DNA of 64,000 bases, from contig ML978192.1 in the NCBI GenBank assembly GCA_010015745.1, positions 213,380-277,379 of the forward strand, in the 5' to 3' direction. Shown here in pieces: positions 11,307 through 23,035 of this stretch; the first letter of the stretch is position 1, and each line of letters opens with the position of its first letter. Source of the DNA: Setomelanomma holmii (taxonomy: Eukaryota; Ascomycota; Dothideomycetes; Pleosporales; Phaeosphaeriaceae). The notes below the pieces were generated by a model. It was not told where the DNA came from. It did no database searches and saw nothing but the letters and a program-made list of their open reading frames with translations. The translations under genes were made by a program, and so were the position numbers.

Positions 11307-12242
11307 CTACAACTTCGCCCCAACCACACTCCCCCCATCCAATGCAATCGTCGCCCCATTAACATAACTTCCCGCCCTCGAACTCAACCAAATACACGTC
11401 CCAGCCACATCCTCCGGGCTCCCAATCCTACCCAACGGAATCCCACTCTCAATCACGTCCTTGAATTTCTCCAACGTCGCTTTCATCATCTTGCTCTGAA
11501 ATGGCCCGCACGCAATCGTATTACTCGTGATGCCCCTCTTGCCCAGATGACTAGCGAGCACGCGGCTCATGTGATGTAAGCCGGCTTTTGAGGCGGAGTA
11601 CGCGAACGTTTCGAGCGCGGGGACGCGCAGGCCGTCAACGGAGCCGATGTTGATTATGCGTGCGGGTGAGGTGGGCGTGGACGCGGCTTCGAGGAGTGGG
11701 GTTACGGCTTGTGTGAGTTGGAAGACGCGTTTGAGATTGAGGTTAAGGACGCGGTCCCATGCGGCGGAGGGGTAGGTGTCGTAGGATTCGCCCCAGTTGG
11801 AGCCGGAGTTGTTGACTAGGACGTCAAGCTCTACATCATTGTCAGCATCCACATTCTTTGCCTGGCTATTACATGCGGGAATGGAATAGTTTGGCTTATG
11901 CGTACTTCCAGCACGTTTCTCCAGCTCATCAGCAACCTTTTTCAGTTCTTCCTCCTTGTAAAAATCGGCTACGATGAAGTCGGCCTTGCCTTTGCCAAGC
12001 GCATTGAGCTCTTTGCATGCTTGTTCGCAGGCTTTGGCGTCGCGTGAGGAAATGTATACGTTGGCATAGTTTTGGACGAAGCCTTCGCTGATCATGCGGC
12101 CAATGCCTTTTGCGCCGCCGGTTACGAGGACGACTTTGCCCTGGTTGTGGTTAGCATGTGGAGAGGGCGAGGTTGATGGGCTGCTCTGTTGGGAGTGTAG
12201 GAGGGAGCTTACTTGAACGTCGAAGAGGGTTGAGTTATCCAT
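11307..12242 (-). CDS. Short-chain dehydrogenase/reductase (classical SDR)
   Basis: The apparent 311-codon frame hides two in-frame introns, 12212..12141 (72 nt, GTAAGC, GCTAACC branch, CAG) and 11905..11831 (75 nt, GTACGC, GCTGACA, TAG). Removing them gives 262 aa, the normal SDR size, and restores FDVQGKVVLVTGG and RAGKLDVLVNNSG. Visible landmarks are the NAD(P)-binding TGGAKGIG (residues 17-24), NNSG, the IINIGS strand with its serine, the catalytic YSASK and the late IPLGRIGSPEDVAG and ALDGG blocks. The family reduces ketones or oxidises alcohols on small molecules; the substrate cannot be read from sequence. No targeting peptide is seen. It resembles gluconate/3-ketoacyl-type reductases in general outline only. 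Confidence 0.9.
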   Translation of the reverse strand: MDNSTLFDVQVSSLLHSQQSSPSTSPSPHANHNQGKVVLVTGGAKGIGRMISEGFVQNYANVYISSRDAKACEQACKELNALGKGKADFIVADFYKEEELKKVADELEKRAGSTHKPNYSIPACNSQAKNVDADNDVELDVLVNNSGSNWGESYDTYPSAAWDRVLNLNLKRVFQLTQAVTPLLEAASTPTSPARIINIGSVDGLRVPALETFAYSASKAGLHHMSRVLASHLGKRGITSNTIACGPFQSKMMKATLEKFKDVIESGIPLGRIGSPEDVAGTCIWLSSRAGSYVNGATIALDGGSVVGAKL

Positions 12243-12821
12243 TTTCGAGATTTTTTCGGGAGATGTCTAGTATTAGACGAGCAGAATTGGACGTTGAGGA
12301 GTACATAGTGCGACGTGCTTGACGTTCGTCATCAACCGAAGCGCCGAAAGCTGGGGAAGACCTCGGCAGCCGAGGCACGGCTTAGCGTGGTTTTACCGCC
12401 AGCTTTCGCAGCAGATACGAACTGCACGTAAGACCATCTACCAATAGTTTTCAATGCTCGTCCATCTGACCTGAGCCCCATCTTGCACTGGCTCACTATA
12501 TACAAACATCGGTACAATGAGAGCTCAAGCTGGCTGTACCTGGGTGCTCGAAATTTTGGAATTGCCTTCATGTCGAATTCACCAAAGGAATTCACAAGTG
12601 CCACAGTCAACATGTTCTTCAGAACGCCGAGTTTGGTAACAAGTGAAAGTAAATGATAGACCTACGTTCTGTCAACCTGGAGATCACCTTGGGTGAAGGT
12701 ATGCGCCTTCCTCTGCAATTGTTTGGCTCTACGTCACTGGCGCGTGCGGTCACACCTTCTCTTGTAACTCGCCTTCAGCCGCCCTGAACGACCGCTGAAC
12801 ACACCGCGAGCAATCGCATGC
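12243..12821. other. Intergenic, no gene seen
   Basis: Upstream of the SDR. A minus-strand frame at 12332-12613 has no motif and poor composition, and is not called. Confidence 0.4.
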
Positions 12822-13433
12822 ATCGGATGCTTCACTATCACTACGCGCACTGCGTAAACGTCTGCTTGATCTTCCAGGAGGTATGCTTCTCTCACTCCTT
12901 CACTTGACCACGCTGACCCAGCAATCTTTAGATATTCGCATCCTCATCTACGCCCAAGCCACCAAAACTCAGACAATAGCCGCGACCACACTGTTCGTAC
13001 CTCCGCTTCCTAAAGTCAAAGGGCAACGCCGTATTCAGCCTCCCGGATGGTCGTTGTCTCCTAATTGGGCCAAAAGCCGTCGCCAGTACTTCGGCTTCAC
13101 GCAGACATCAACTGCGCGCCAGACTGCTGCCTCTGTACACGCGATGTGTTCGTATAAGAGCTGCACCCGAAAATTTTCGAGAGTATATGGAGCTCTTTAT
13201 CATACGCGGGAAGATTCTTGAGGACTTGGAGCATATCGTGGGTCGATTCATTGTACCTAACAAGGGATGGTTCACTCGACCATTTCGCCAACCCAGACCA
13301 CAAAGAGACAGACATTGTGCCCGCTCTCCGAATACGCAGGTTGTTACCTAGGCTCAAGATCATCGCTTATCGCGATCACGATAACGACACTGGAGTGGAG
13401 GCTATCGTGGATTCATGTACTATCGACGTTTAG
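12822..13433 (+). pseudogene. Broken F-box-like family member (copy 1)
   Basis: This copy is recognised by comparison with the intact genes at 29.8 and 60.2 kb. Exon 1 ends RKRLLDLPG; a 51-nt intron (12881..12931, GTATGC, CGCTGACC branch, TTTAG) interrupts at phase 1, exactly as in the paralogues, and exon 2 begins DIRILIYAQATK. Then follow a frame change near 13110 (HQLRARLLPLYTR, equivalent to CRQIRTEFLPIYR) and another before 13290 (ETDIVPALRIRRLLPRLKII, equivalent to DILPLLRAIKRLP). No in-frame ATG is present upstream of exon 1 before a TGA. Two frameshifts and a missing start indicate a dead copy. No function can be assigned beyond membership of an F-box-like family. Confidence 0.6.
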
Positions 13434-16400
13434 TGGACTTACTTCGACGAAGCTGTGAGTCGAATCCTGATTCTATCGAACGAGAAAGCGATATACATTC
13501 AGGTGCTGGTGTCGCCAGAGTACGAGGAGCACTGAATGGCTGGTGGTCGCTAGCGCAAATTCTGGCATGGGTGGGCTGATGGTCATGTGCGGTTACGGGC
13601 CGAGCGGACTTGACTAAAGGTCAATTGGAATTCAAAAAGGATGTCTGCGGACGTTGAGGATGAAGAAGGAAGACACTGGCCTTCCTCGATTGTTGGTATT
13701 CGACCTCGTCCTTTAGCCTGGGGATTGGGCGGTGAAACACAATCAATGGAACCCGCACGGTCATCTCAAGTCGGCAGCTGAGATTTTCATCGGCGTGACG
13801 AAACACATGGAAGAGTTGGGAGCGTGCTTGGTTATAGACGCATCGGCATGATGGGTCATGCCGACAACTGGCCGCAAAGTGACCCTTCAAGTCACGTCGC
13901 AAATACGAAGGCACTTCACAACGCCCCACGGCGAAGTAATCGGTACCACGAGATCTAATTGGTTATTAGTCCCCGAACGTCGACATATCCCCCATGCCTC
14001 CTTCAGAGGCAAAGCCGCCGAAGTTGAGACTCAGGTCTCATTTATGACCCATCATCGACCTTGTGTGTCGCCCTGCTCAGCTCGATGCTCCACACTGTGG
14101 TAAGCACGTCCGGGGCCACGATCAAGCAGGTCTCGACTTTGTTGAACGTATACTTTACTAAGCAAGCCGTTGAACAAGCAAATTGAAGCATCAGACCACT
14201 CACGCGCCACAATTGACGAATATTTCTCGTGGCGTGATGTCGTTCACGCATGCGAGGAGTGGAAGCGTTCTCGAAATCTATATGCCAAGGCGTACACGTA
14301 GCGAGATCGCGAGGATTCTTCGAGTCTGCAGTAGTCCATGGCGTCTATTTCGTGATTCATTCGATGCAGAATCAGAGTCGTAACAATCGCAAACCGAAGC
14401 GAGGTATTATGAGCTGGAGGCCAAAACTTGGTCCAATTTTCGCAGGTTTGGCGTCCAACGCAAGTTGAGTTTCTTGTATAATTGGGGTATAATGGGCTGC
14501 AAGTGGTCGAGGGGCAAGTATGGGATGTGTTCGGCTCGTCTGAATTTGATTGCCGATACAGGCTGAGAAGGACTCACACGTGAGAGCGGACACTTGTGGA
14601 CGAAGATAGTTTGGCGTCCTCTGGTGGTGAGACGCAGACCTGGTCATCTCCTAGAATTCCCCTATCTCCTTTCTTGGGCGGTGCAAGGTTTGGCGGAATT
14701 CTTGGTTTGTGCTTCCTCAGGTAGGTGTCCGAGCTAAAGCTTCCGAGCAAGGCCGACGACAAAGATCCAGGAGCTCACATCGTGGGCAGCAAACGAGCAG
14801 GCTGTTGGAATAGCTCAAACACACACAGACTGCAGTGTCTTGCTTGGAAGTGTAAAGCAAGAGGCACAGTACGGACTGGACAGGCCTGATGAGCTGATGG
14901 CCTGTCGTCTAAAAACAAGATACTGTTCGCATGCAATGCACACCTGTAAGAAACCTGGCAAAGTGTAGCGCGTGGTCAGGGTGGATCATTGAGCATGATC
15001 TGCACGTTCGCGACACCGCGGGTGGATCGAAGGTCATTCTTGCCATATTCACGAGGATGAAACTTAAGCAAGCGAAAGGAACGAAAGTCGCTATGGACCA
15101 CCAGCCAATCAGACGATGGCGGTAGCGTACCATCGCTTGGTCGCTGCATACTAGACATTACGCGATTACAGCACGTGGTAGAGTGATCAACCCACTGAAT
15201 CGCAGTTCCCGTACGACTAGAAGTCAGATTAATCACGATCAAACACGCTACTGTATATTCTGGGTAGCATATGCACAAGTGGACATAGCCCAGAATACAT
15301 GTATTGCAAATCGCAAGGTGCTTGTGCTGGGTAGGGCGAAATGATCATTGAGGGGCATGGAAGGATCAAGTTCGAGACTCCTGTGGCTGCATGAGTAATT
15401 GCATTGTCCAGCTACCATGGGATTTAAATAACGGTCAGCAACCTGCCACGAATCGACCAATGCGATGACAGGTTGTGGCTTAGAAGCACACTAATGCTTA
15501 GATCTGCAGCTTTGGCGAGTGCTCCGAGTAGCTGGAGCGAGTGCATGGCGAAGTGCAAAAGCCCATGGTTGAAGGAAGAGGCTTAGCGCAAAAGTTCTTC
15601 GGGAGTCTGGCACTCATTTCGACTCGACTCGATTCGACCTCTGCAGCCACAGTACCCTATTACCGTTACCTTCACAGCCTCGATCGAGATTGAAAAGTGA
15701 GGTTCTGGATGGCACATCGCGGTGTTCAAGAGTCCAGACCGCGGGCCGTTGCCGCGAACGTGCTCTGCAAGTGAGCCGATTCAAGCCCCTGGTCATTATT
15801 AGAGCAGATCGACCTAGGATTTCATACAATACGATGTGCAGCGATGCACACAGCATTTCATCAGGTCACGGATAGGGGTATGGCGATGGGCAACACATTT
15901 GCGAAACTCGATCGCGAGAATGCTGAATTTTTGGTCACGATGATCAGGATGTCCCGCATCGCCGATGCGCCCACCGGAGCCGCTCTCCGCACGAATTGCA
16001 GCTGACCTTTATGGGTAGTCTGATGGTACCGTAGCCGGGAATAGTGCTATGATGGGCCTATGTCAAGATAATGGCAGCACCGCGTATTGCTTGGCCAAGC
16101 TCGACTCAGCCTCCACTGTCGACACATTTGGGCGGAGAGTGGTGCCAGTTGACGGCGGCGTCGTCGAACATTAGCAAAATGCGGAGGTTCAGAGCGCGGC
16201 CGTCGAGAAGCGCCGCGGAAAAGCAGCCTTCAGAAGCACAATGACCAAGACGTGAGCAGGATGCGTGGCATCGCGAACTTTTGTCAAACCACGGCGAGCG
16301 CTGCCTGGTGGAGGCTAGCGCGCAACCGGCCGGCAGCGGTCTAGACCACAGGTACTCTGTTCAAACGTCTTTCAGCATCAGACCACCAATCCACCCATGT

Positions 16401-16535
16401 CAAATGCCACTCAGCTACTAGTTCCTGCAAGGACCCTGCCGCGGGAATTGCCATGCTTCCATTGCAGGTACAGCCTTCAAATAACCGTATTGTCCCATTT
16501 CACTATAAGCTCTCTCTCCGGATGACACCTACGTA
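13434..16535. other. Gene-poor region, about 3.1 kb
   Basis: No supportable gene was found on either strand. Open frames are under 100 codons, overlap one another and lack motifs or splice-linked partners. No tandem repeat or transposase remnant was recognised. The last few hundred bases are presumably the promoter of the regulator gene at 16536. Confidence 0.4.
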
Positions 16536-19116
16536 ATGTTGATCATAACCCCTTCCAGTCCGACTACACCAGAGTTGAGTGGAGTGCTTGAGCGTTTGAG
16601 TCTGAGCAACTATCTTCAAGTTCTTTCTGAAAATGGTTTCCACGACTGGGATACAGTGGTGGATATTACCGAGGAGGACCTCACTGCCCTGAACTTCAAG
16701 CTCGGCCATCGTCGAGCACTGCAGCGGGAGATAGCTACCTGGAGAGGACTGCCATCGTCCTTGTCTCTGGATCCAGATACCACTACACACGAACCGACTT
16801 CGCTTTCGACTTCAGCCTTGGAGACGTTGGCAAGACAGATTTCTACCCCGCCACCAAGAGAAAAGCGGAGGTACAGACGCCATCCGCGGCCTGACCCTCA
16901 TGCACCAAAGAAACCAAAAACAGCCTGTACGATATTATACTACTGACCTTGTTTGACGCAGCTTAACGATTGTCAGATGTCAACTTTGCTGACCAACTCC
17001 GGACCGACCCAGAAGTCAGCCAGCTGACGTTCGTCAACATCGCAAGGGAAGTGGGCCGAAGATGGCAGGATTTGCCGGCAGAACAAAAGCGGGTCTGGGA
17101 AAGCAACGCCGCCCGAGCCATGCAAGAATTCGAAGCTCAGATGGATGAGTACAAGAAAACAGAGAGTCGGCGCAAATACCAGATCTACCTCAACGATTTC
17201 AAGGCCCAACAGTTCCAAAGCTCGTCGGGAAAGCGTCCCGCAGCCAGCCGTTCCACAACAGACAGTTCCAACAACACCAGGGTAGTATCACGTGCCAGTC
17301 CAAGTTCGTCAGACACCCCTCCTTCCATCGCACCCTCGCTGGCATCAGGCGTTGAAACCGAGGCTGAGATGTGTCACAATGCTCTCACATTGGCATTCAG
17401 TGAGCTGGTCGCCCTCAGGGGTGAGATTCTCAACCAAGGCACTCAGCTGTATGACGAGAACCACCTGCCTCCAGAAGAATTGACGAGACGCTCAATATAT
17501 GCTTTCATCCGGGGAACTGGATCACTTCTGTTCATGTGGACTTATGAACAAGCCGATGAGCTCTTGGACCGCATTTACAGGCCGCAACAAAGAGTCGATG
17601 CTATGACGCTCGCAGAGTGCTTTATCGTAGCGGCTATGGGTGCTCACTACGACATGGAATGCTTCCCCGACCGCATCCGCAAGGTGCTCTACGCTTCCGG
17701 TAGCTTACATTTCCACGAGCGTACTGCACGGCAAGACTACTTACGAACTATGCGGTTGCTATTGTCCATGTCTTTCTACGCGCTGCTTGAAAAGCACATG
17801 AGCGCGAGATACGTTATCGGTAAGTTCTACGGCAAGGACAACAAGGGCAGGTACTGATTCGTTTGCAGCGGCCGGACTACAAATCGCCCGATGGAAGTGT
17901 CCATCATTTTACACAGACAGCAGGATGCCAGGAGATAAGAATTGGTGCAAAGTGTTTCGGAGCTTGATCTTTATGGACTGCTGGCTTTCGTATACGCTTG
18001 GATATACGTCTGAGGTGACAGATAGCGACGTTCAGGTACGAGTAGTATGGCTCATTGACATGGCACATCTGACATTGGCAGCTTGCCTCCATCACATCTC
18101 AGCCTGCGACAATGACTATCGACGAACTCATTCATAACCAAACCAGCAAAATCGGACTGTTAGCAGCAGAGATTGCAAAGACGCTGGCGGCACCGGAGCG
18201 AGCTACACGAGAAAATGTCTTCATGCTTACCTCAAAGCTGGAGGCTTGGCGTGTGGAAGTGCCCCTAATGCTGCAGATTCCCACGCTCACTTCGAACAAC
18301 CCGCCAGGCCTAACGCTGTATCAACGAAGGGCGATCCTCATGGTCCACGTAAGCGTCTCGTGTGCTCGCTAGTCTTTGCCAGCAATGCTAATACCGTTTA
18401 GATCATGTATCTTGGCGCTCTTGTGTTACTATACCGCCAATTGTTGGTAGCCACAGCTGAGACTCAGCTCACCGATGGCGCTGCTTGGAACACCGACATC
18501 TCGGTCAATGATGCTCACAGGTATCGTGATGAATGTGCCGTCGCAGCTCAGCAGATGGCACGCATCCTTGGACTCATCTCCTTCGACGGCACACTGACCA
18601 GACGATGCTGGCTGATCATGTGAGTCTTTTCTCCTCGAGCTAAACTGAAGTCGTGCATATATCTAACAAAGTCATCGCAGCTACTGGGCCTTCACAGCGT
18701 CAATCGTGCTCCTCTTCAGCGCCACCACAAAATTAGTCGACGGTGAGCTCGAAGGTGCCGACGCAGATCTGAGCTACGCAAAGCGCTCCATGGATATGCT
18801 AGAGCCATGCCGCAACATCGAGCCCATCGCAGCTCGCTACCTGGACACTCTGTGGCCTTTATACGACTCGCTGCGCGACAAGCATCAGCGTATGATCGGC
18901 CGATCCAAAACGAGTATCTTTGCTCTATTGCAATCCGACCCCGCTCTGATGAGTCCGCCTATCGCCGTGTCAAAGGAAGAGATGGGCCCGATTTGCGAGA
19001 AGCTTTCTGTGCTGCTTACAGATCCCTTTGGTCGGAAACAAGGAGTGGCGGACGATGGGAGTATGAGACGCTTGTTGAACGCTGATGGGTCTTGCTCTGT
19101 GTTCTGGTGGAGGTAA
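16536..19116 (+). CDS. SAM + HMG-box + fungal_trans-like transcription regulator
   Basis: Six exons (16536..16926, 16977..17819, 17869..18035, 18082..18348, 18402..18619, 18681..19116) with five canonical introns of 46-61 nt join to 773 aa. Residues about 12-70 form a SAM domain (LSLSNYLQVL, DITEEDLTALNFKLGHRRAL). Residues about 115-200 form an HMG box whose first helix is restored by intron 1 (KKPKTAYVNFADQLR), followed by NIAREVGRRWQDLP and KRVWESNAARAMQEFEAQM. The C-terminal half resembles the fungal_trans middle homology region: VIAAGLQIARW, then KVFRSLIFMDCWLSYTLGY. No Zn2Cys6 cluster is present, so the HMG box presumably supplies DNA binding. A nuclear regulator is expected. This is not a MAT1-2-1 protein, whose HMG box differs. 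Targets are unknown. Confidence 0.8.
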
Positions 19117-19751
19117 AACATTATATTTCCACATGTGTGCGAATTATGTGGCATTGATTCTTGGTGTTGGAACCTTATGATACCCGCTTTTGTTGCATCA
19201 CGGTAGCGCTGGCGTTGGAAAGCATTGCAAAAGGTTACCTCAGATCGAGTAACTGCTTGAGTGAGACACTCTACTTCTGCCGACTTTCACCACATCCTCG
19301 CTACACGTCTTTGAGCACTGAATACTCGACGAATCAACGCACTGCCGTATTTCGCATTCGTCTGGAGGACCAGGTGATGTGAATGCCGTGGCCAATGACG
19401 GAACGTTTGTGGCGTCGACCGACTGCTATGATTAGCTCGATGTCGGCATCGGAAACCTTACATGTAGTCCCCAATCTCAAATACTGCTTGCTCCTTGAAC
19501 AGTTGACGACGTGTCCCAATCGTAGGGGTACAGCTGCCTCGTAAGGCAAACAGGGCAACAGTTCTGCAGGGTGAGAGGTCGTGTGTCGCGGTCGACGAGC
19601 AATATATATTGCTTATTGGACGTCCAAATGCACATTTCAACCGAATCTTCGTCCTAGTAAGTCTATACTCGAAATCTGAGACTCGGAATTTTGTATCCTA
19701 GCGCACTACTTTCCACATATATCGATCAGATCTACCAAATCACTTTTCACG
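19117..19751. other. Intergenic, no gene seen
   Basis: 3' flank of the regulator gene. Small unsupported frames only. Confidence 0.4.
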
Positions 19752-20101
19752 ATGGGTCGCACCGGTGCCGAAGCTTTCGACAAGGCCATTGACACTTACC
19801 ACTCCTCTCGCATCCGCTACCAACGAGCGCATCTACCGTTAGCGCAAGTACGCTAACGACCAACTCGTCACCAAACATCACCGTCAGTCTCATAGAAAGA
19901 TGCAAGCCCAAGCCTCACTGGCATTGCAGCAGTCAATTCCACTTGGCCTTGGCAGGGGACCAGCAAAGAAGGCACTCGAAAAGGCGTCAGAACAAGCGTG
20001 TTGCGAGTGAAAATATTCTCAAGGCAGAGGGTGTGCCGAGGAAGAGTGTAACGATGCCGGAACGGCTTTCGTCGTATGGGGCGGGTGTACCCGTCGCATG
20101 A
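19752..20101 (+). pseudogene. Possible decayed small gene
   Basis: An ATG with a plausible leader opens MGRTGAEAFDKAIDTYHSSR. Coding-like sequence then continues one frame over as NERIYR, an in-frame TAG, and RKYANDQLVTKHHRQSHRKM through QQSIPLGLGRGPAKKALEKA to a TGA. A third frame reads VPRKSVTMPERLSSYGAG to TGA at 20101. The TAG could be a C-to-T change of CAG. The run is basic and Gln-rich, unlike its flanks. I do not recognise the family. It could instead be chance similarity to coding composition. Confidence 0.3.
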
Positions 20102-20945
20102 CCAGCAGATCCACCCTTTGGGCCCACGTGTGTTCGCAGAGGCAAGTCGTGGACGATAACAGTGTATAGACGACTGATCCTGCAACGTACATTGCCCGAA
20201 TCATGTACTTGGGCATGTTATCGGAAGTCTTGGCCGGCTTACTGACGTTGGGATAAACTAGTGCCAGCACGCCATCGACCGCTGCACATGCTGGCCTATC
20301 AGGTACCGTGTGGGCAAGCCTACTTCGGCCGCTGATATCGGGACATACTCTAGCCGCCTGAGGTACACAGCAGATACACAGCTCTCTACTTACCTTGCTT
20401 GTGCTGCTATGTTGCGTGGGGGAACCGATATCGTACCTTGCGCCACGCCGCCACATCATACCTTCCCGCAAGACACACGTATCGATTCTCGCTCTGCATT
20501 GCATTGCACCAGCCAGCCAGCACATCACAACCTCTCCTCAACGAGAGCACATGTACCGAAAACGTATCCCAGCGGTAGTGGTCGCGGTTGTGGTTTGCTG
20601 TCTGATAAGCCCGATTTAGACGACGCTTGTGCTGCAGAGGGGAAAGGGGGAGGATGCGAGGCTCGGATTGGTCTCGATCGACAGGGCAGCCGGACCTCCA
20701 CTTTGTCCCGTTGGTGCTCGTGCCAGGGAAGGTGCGAGCTTGGGGCGCGCGTCATTTCGTTGAAATGGGGAAGAATGCCCACCTTGCTACTTGGACGTTG
20801 TCCGTTGCTTCCCTTTTATTTGGCTATACTTTGTCTTTTTTGTTCCTGTTACTTTGGGTCTTGCGATTGCGCATTGCTGCGAGCATTTCAATGAGAAGGT
20901 CGATAAGGGATATTGTTGCGTTGCACTCAGAGTACGAGATAAGGG
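20102..20945. other. Intergenic, no gene seen
   Basis: Overlapping open frames of up to 194 codons occur on both strands between 20019 and 20983, with no motifs, poor composition and no splice partners. The 3' end is presumably the promoter of the Cys/His-rich gene. Confidence 0.35.
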
Positions 20946-22035
20946 ATGGAACAACTACAGAGCCCCTTTGCGATCCCACGTGAGGATGTGGAGGCGCTGG
21001 AGACGAGCGAGGGATTCAGGATGCTGAGAAGTTACCTGTCAAGGAATGCTGAGTACGTTGACCAACATTGCAACCCTTATCGCAAGAACAATTGCGACTC
21101 AAGATAGATCGTTGGAAATGTTAGCTGATAGACTTGCAGCTTCTGCGCCCACCACGACCAATGCGACGGTGCAGCCAGGGAGACATGGGTCCTCCACCGC
21201 GACGTTCTTCACGCGCTCATTATGCCAGTCGTGGCCCTCTTCCAACGAGCCTCGGCACTCGCCGAAGCAGCGCTATGCACCCAACGAACCGAGGATCTTG
21301 AGCTCGCATTTGCTGGAGAAGCTAGAGGGGCTTTCCTGTGCCTACAATGCTTCCTGACGGAGGAAGAAGAGTGGTGCAGAGGACTAGGCTGCCCAGGTAG
21401 GCTCTCCGACTTCAACACGCTGATGAGATATCAAACCTAACCAGAAGACAGCATGCGTGGTATCAGCAACTCTTTCCACAGAATCCCACATCCGCCTCAC
21501 AATCGCTGCATCCCTCCTATCTACCGCGCCAATTACATCTCCTGCGAGCTCACCCATGAACGAAGAGCCACAGAGCGACCGCGCCCTCCCACCGATTCCC
21601 CATATTCTACCCTCCATGCGCGAAGCCGTAACATCAGACCCCTTCTGGAGCGACATCGCAGACTTATGGCCCTACCTCCTCTCGCGTGCTACCCAGCTCT
21701 CCGCCAGCATCCAAGCGCTAATCGCCGAATGCATCAACCTCGAAAGCCTCGTCTCGTCACCCATCACCAAACGACCAACGCAAGCACTGCAAAAGCGGGG
21801 CCAGACATACCCATACATGCCCTTCGCAAACGCAACACAAGTCGAGGAGAAAGGCGCCAAGCTACGGAACAGCAAACTCGCGAAGCGACAGCTCAGACTC
21901 AAGGACGAGGAGACGAATCTCATGAGGCGCGTTGCGCTTCAATGTTGGGCCCAAGCTAAGATGCCAAAGCAGATCCGTGGCGAGATTCTGGGGACGGGAA
22001 AGACCAGTAGGGGTAGGAGCTTGACGTGTCCTTAG
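20946..22035 (+). CDS. Cys/His-rich conserved hypothetical protein, 315 aa
   Basis: Exons 20946..21052, 21140..21396 and 21452..22035 sum to 948 nt, 316 codons with TAG, all in frame. Introns are GTACGT...CTTGCAG (87 nt) and GTAGGC...CTAACCAGAAGACAG (55 nt). The N-terminal half is Cys/His-rich: NADFCAHHDQCDGAARETW, then FLCLQCFLTEEEEWCRGLGCPACVV across the second splice. This spacing suggests a metal-binding fold, although no named zinc finger fits. Between these lies a helical stretch (ALIMPVVALFQRASALAEA). The second half has SDPFWSDIADLWPYLLSRA, then a basic, Gln/Arg-rich C-terminus. I recall similar Dothideomycete hypotheticals with the CPACVV block but no assigned function. The start is the first ATG (MEQLQSPFAIPREDVEALET) reaching the first donor. 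Confidence 0.65.
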
Positions 22036-23035
22036 ATGGCGTGTGGCGCGTGATGATGAGAGCATTTGCAAGAGATGGAGTTTGGGACATACACTTGGGA
22101 TTGGAATTGCATATGATACCCACAGCATCACTAATCTTTGGGTAGACTTTGATTCGCTGGCTTGGACTGGAGTACACATACAAGCTAGTAGCTTGACTTT
22201 CTCTTTTCTTTTGCATTAGACCTTGTAGATCCTGATTGCGTTCCTTCAACCTTAATTCAAGCTTGTATCCTTCCAGTGCTCACTTGCCAATTTCCAGCAG
22301 CATCCATCTGATGAACAATCAGCTTGTTCCTCGAAACCAAGCTTATGCGCGCTGTCACGCTCCTTTCTATGTGGCAAGCATACTGCCTCTCATAGGCAGT
22401 GCAGGTCTCAGCCATAGATCTGCATCTCAATCCGTCTCATATTTGTTCACACTTTTATTTTCAGTACTACAGGTTATATGCCCGGCTCCTTGCGTTCATT
22501 TTTCTCCAAGTAGTGCGACTTGTCCAGATTGAGGCAAGTGAGAGGGTTTGATGCGTGCGCCGTGAGTATAAACGGTCAAGGGGCTTTTCTCTGAACGAGT
22601 CACGCGTTACAATGTTTAGACAAGGTTTCGTCAGTAGAAGAGAGATGTCGAACGAGTGACGTAACCTACCGCAAGTCAACCACGCCCTGTTCGTGGGCAA
22701 CTCGGCATATGAGAAATCCTCGCAAACAGATCGACATCTTCATAGTCCAGAATGCTCACTAGTCAAAGCTATGAACGAGTAAGCGAGTTCGCTGTCATTG
22801 TCAGGAGAGCTTGAAGCCCGGTACGAGGCATCGGCGACCCAACAGCACGAGCCAAGGGCGACTGCACCTCGCGAAGAAGACATCACACCACGATCCCACC
22901 TGATATCTGACAAAACAACTGCGGACATCGCATGATGGTACAGAGCAACGATCTTATAGCGATGGATCCCTCGCAGATGGACCGGCATCGCACAAGTCCA
23001 ATCGAACACAATTTTCGTGAACACACAACTCCAGA
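22036..23035. other. Intergenic, about 1 kb
   Basis: Tandem intergenic space between two plus-strand genes. It holds the 3' end of one and the promoter of the other. No further gene or repeat was recognised. Confidence 0.4.

Noticed and set aside
16536..19116. Mating-type locus (MAT1-2-1) because of the HMG box
   Set aside because: The HMG box is of the NHP6-like type (KKPKTAYVNFADQ) within a SAM/fungal_trans protein, and no usual MAT neighbours are present.
20019..20894. 169- and 194-codon overlapping frames
   Set aside because: They lie on opposite strands, have no motifs and mixed composition, and neither links by splicing to the real gene at 20946.
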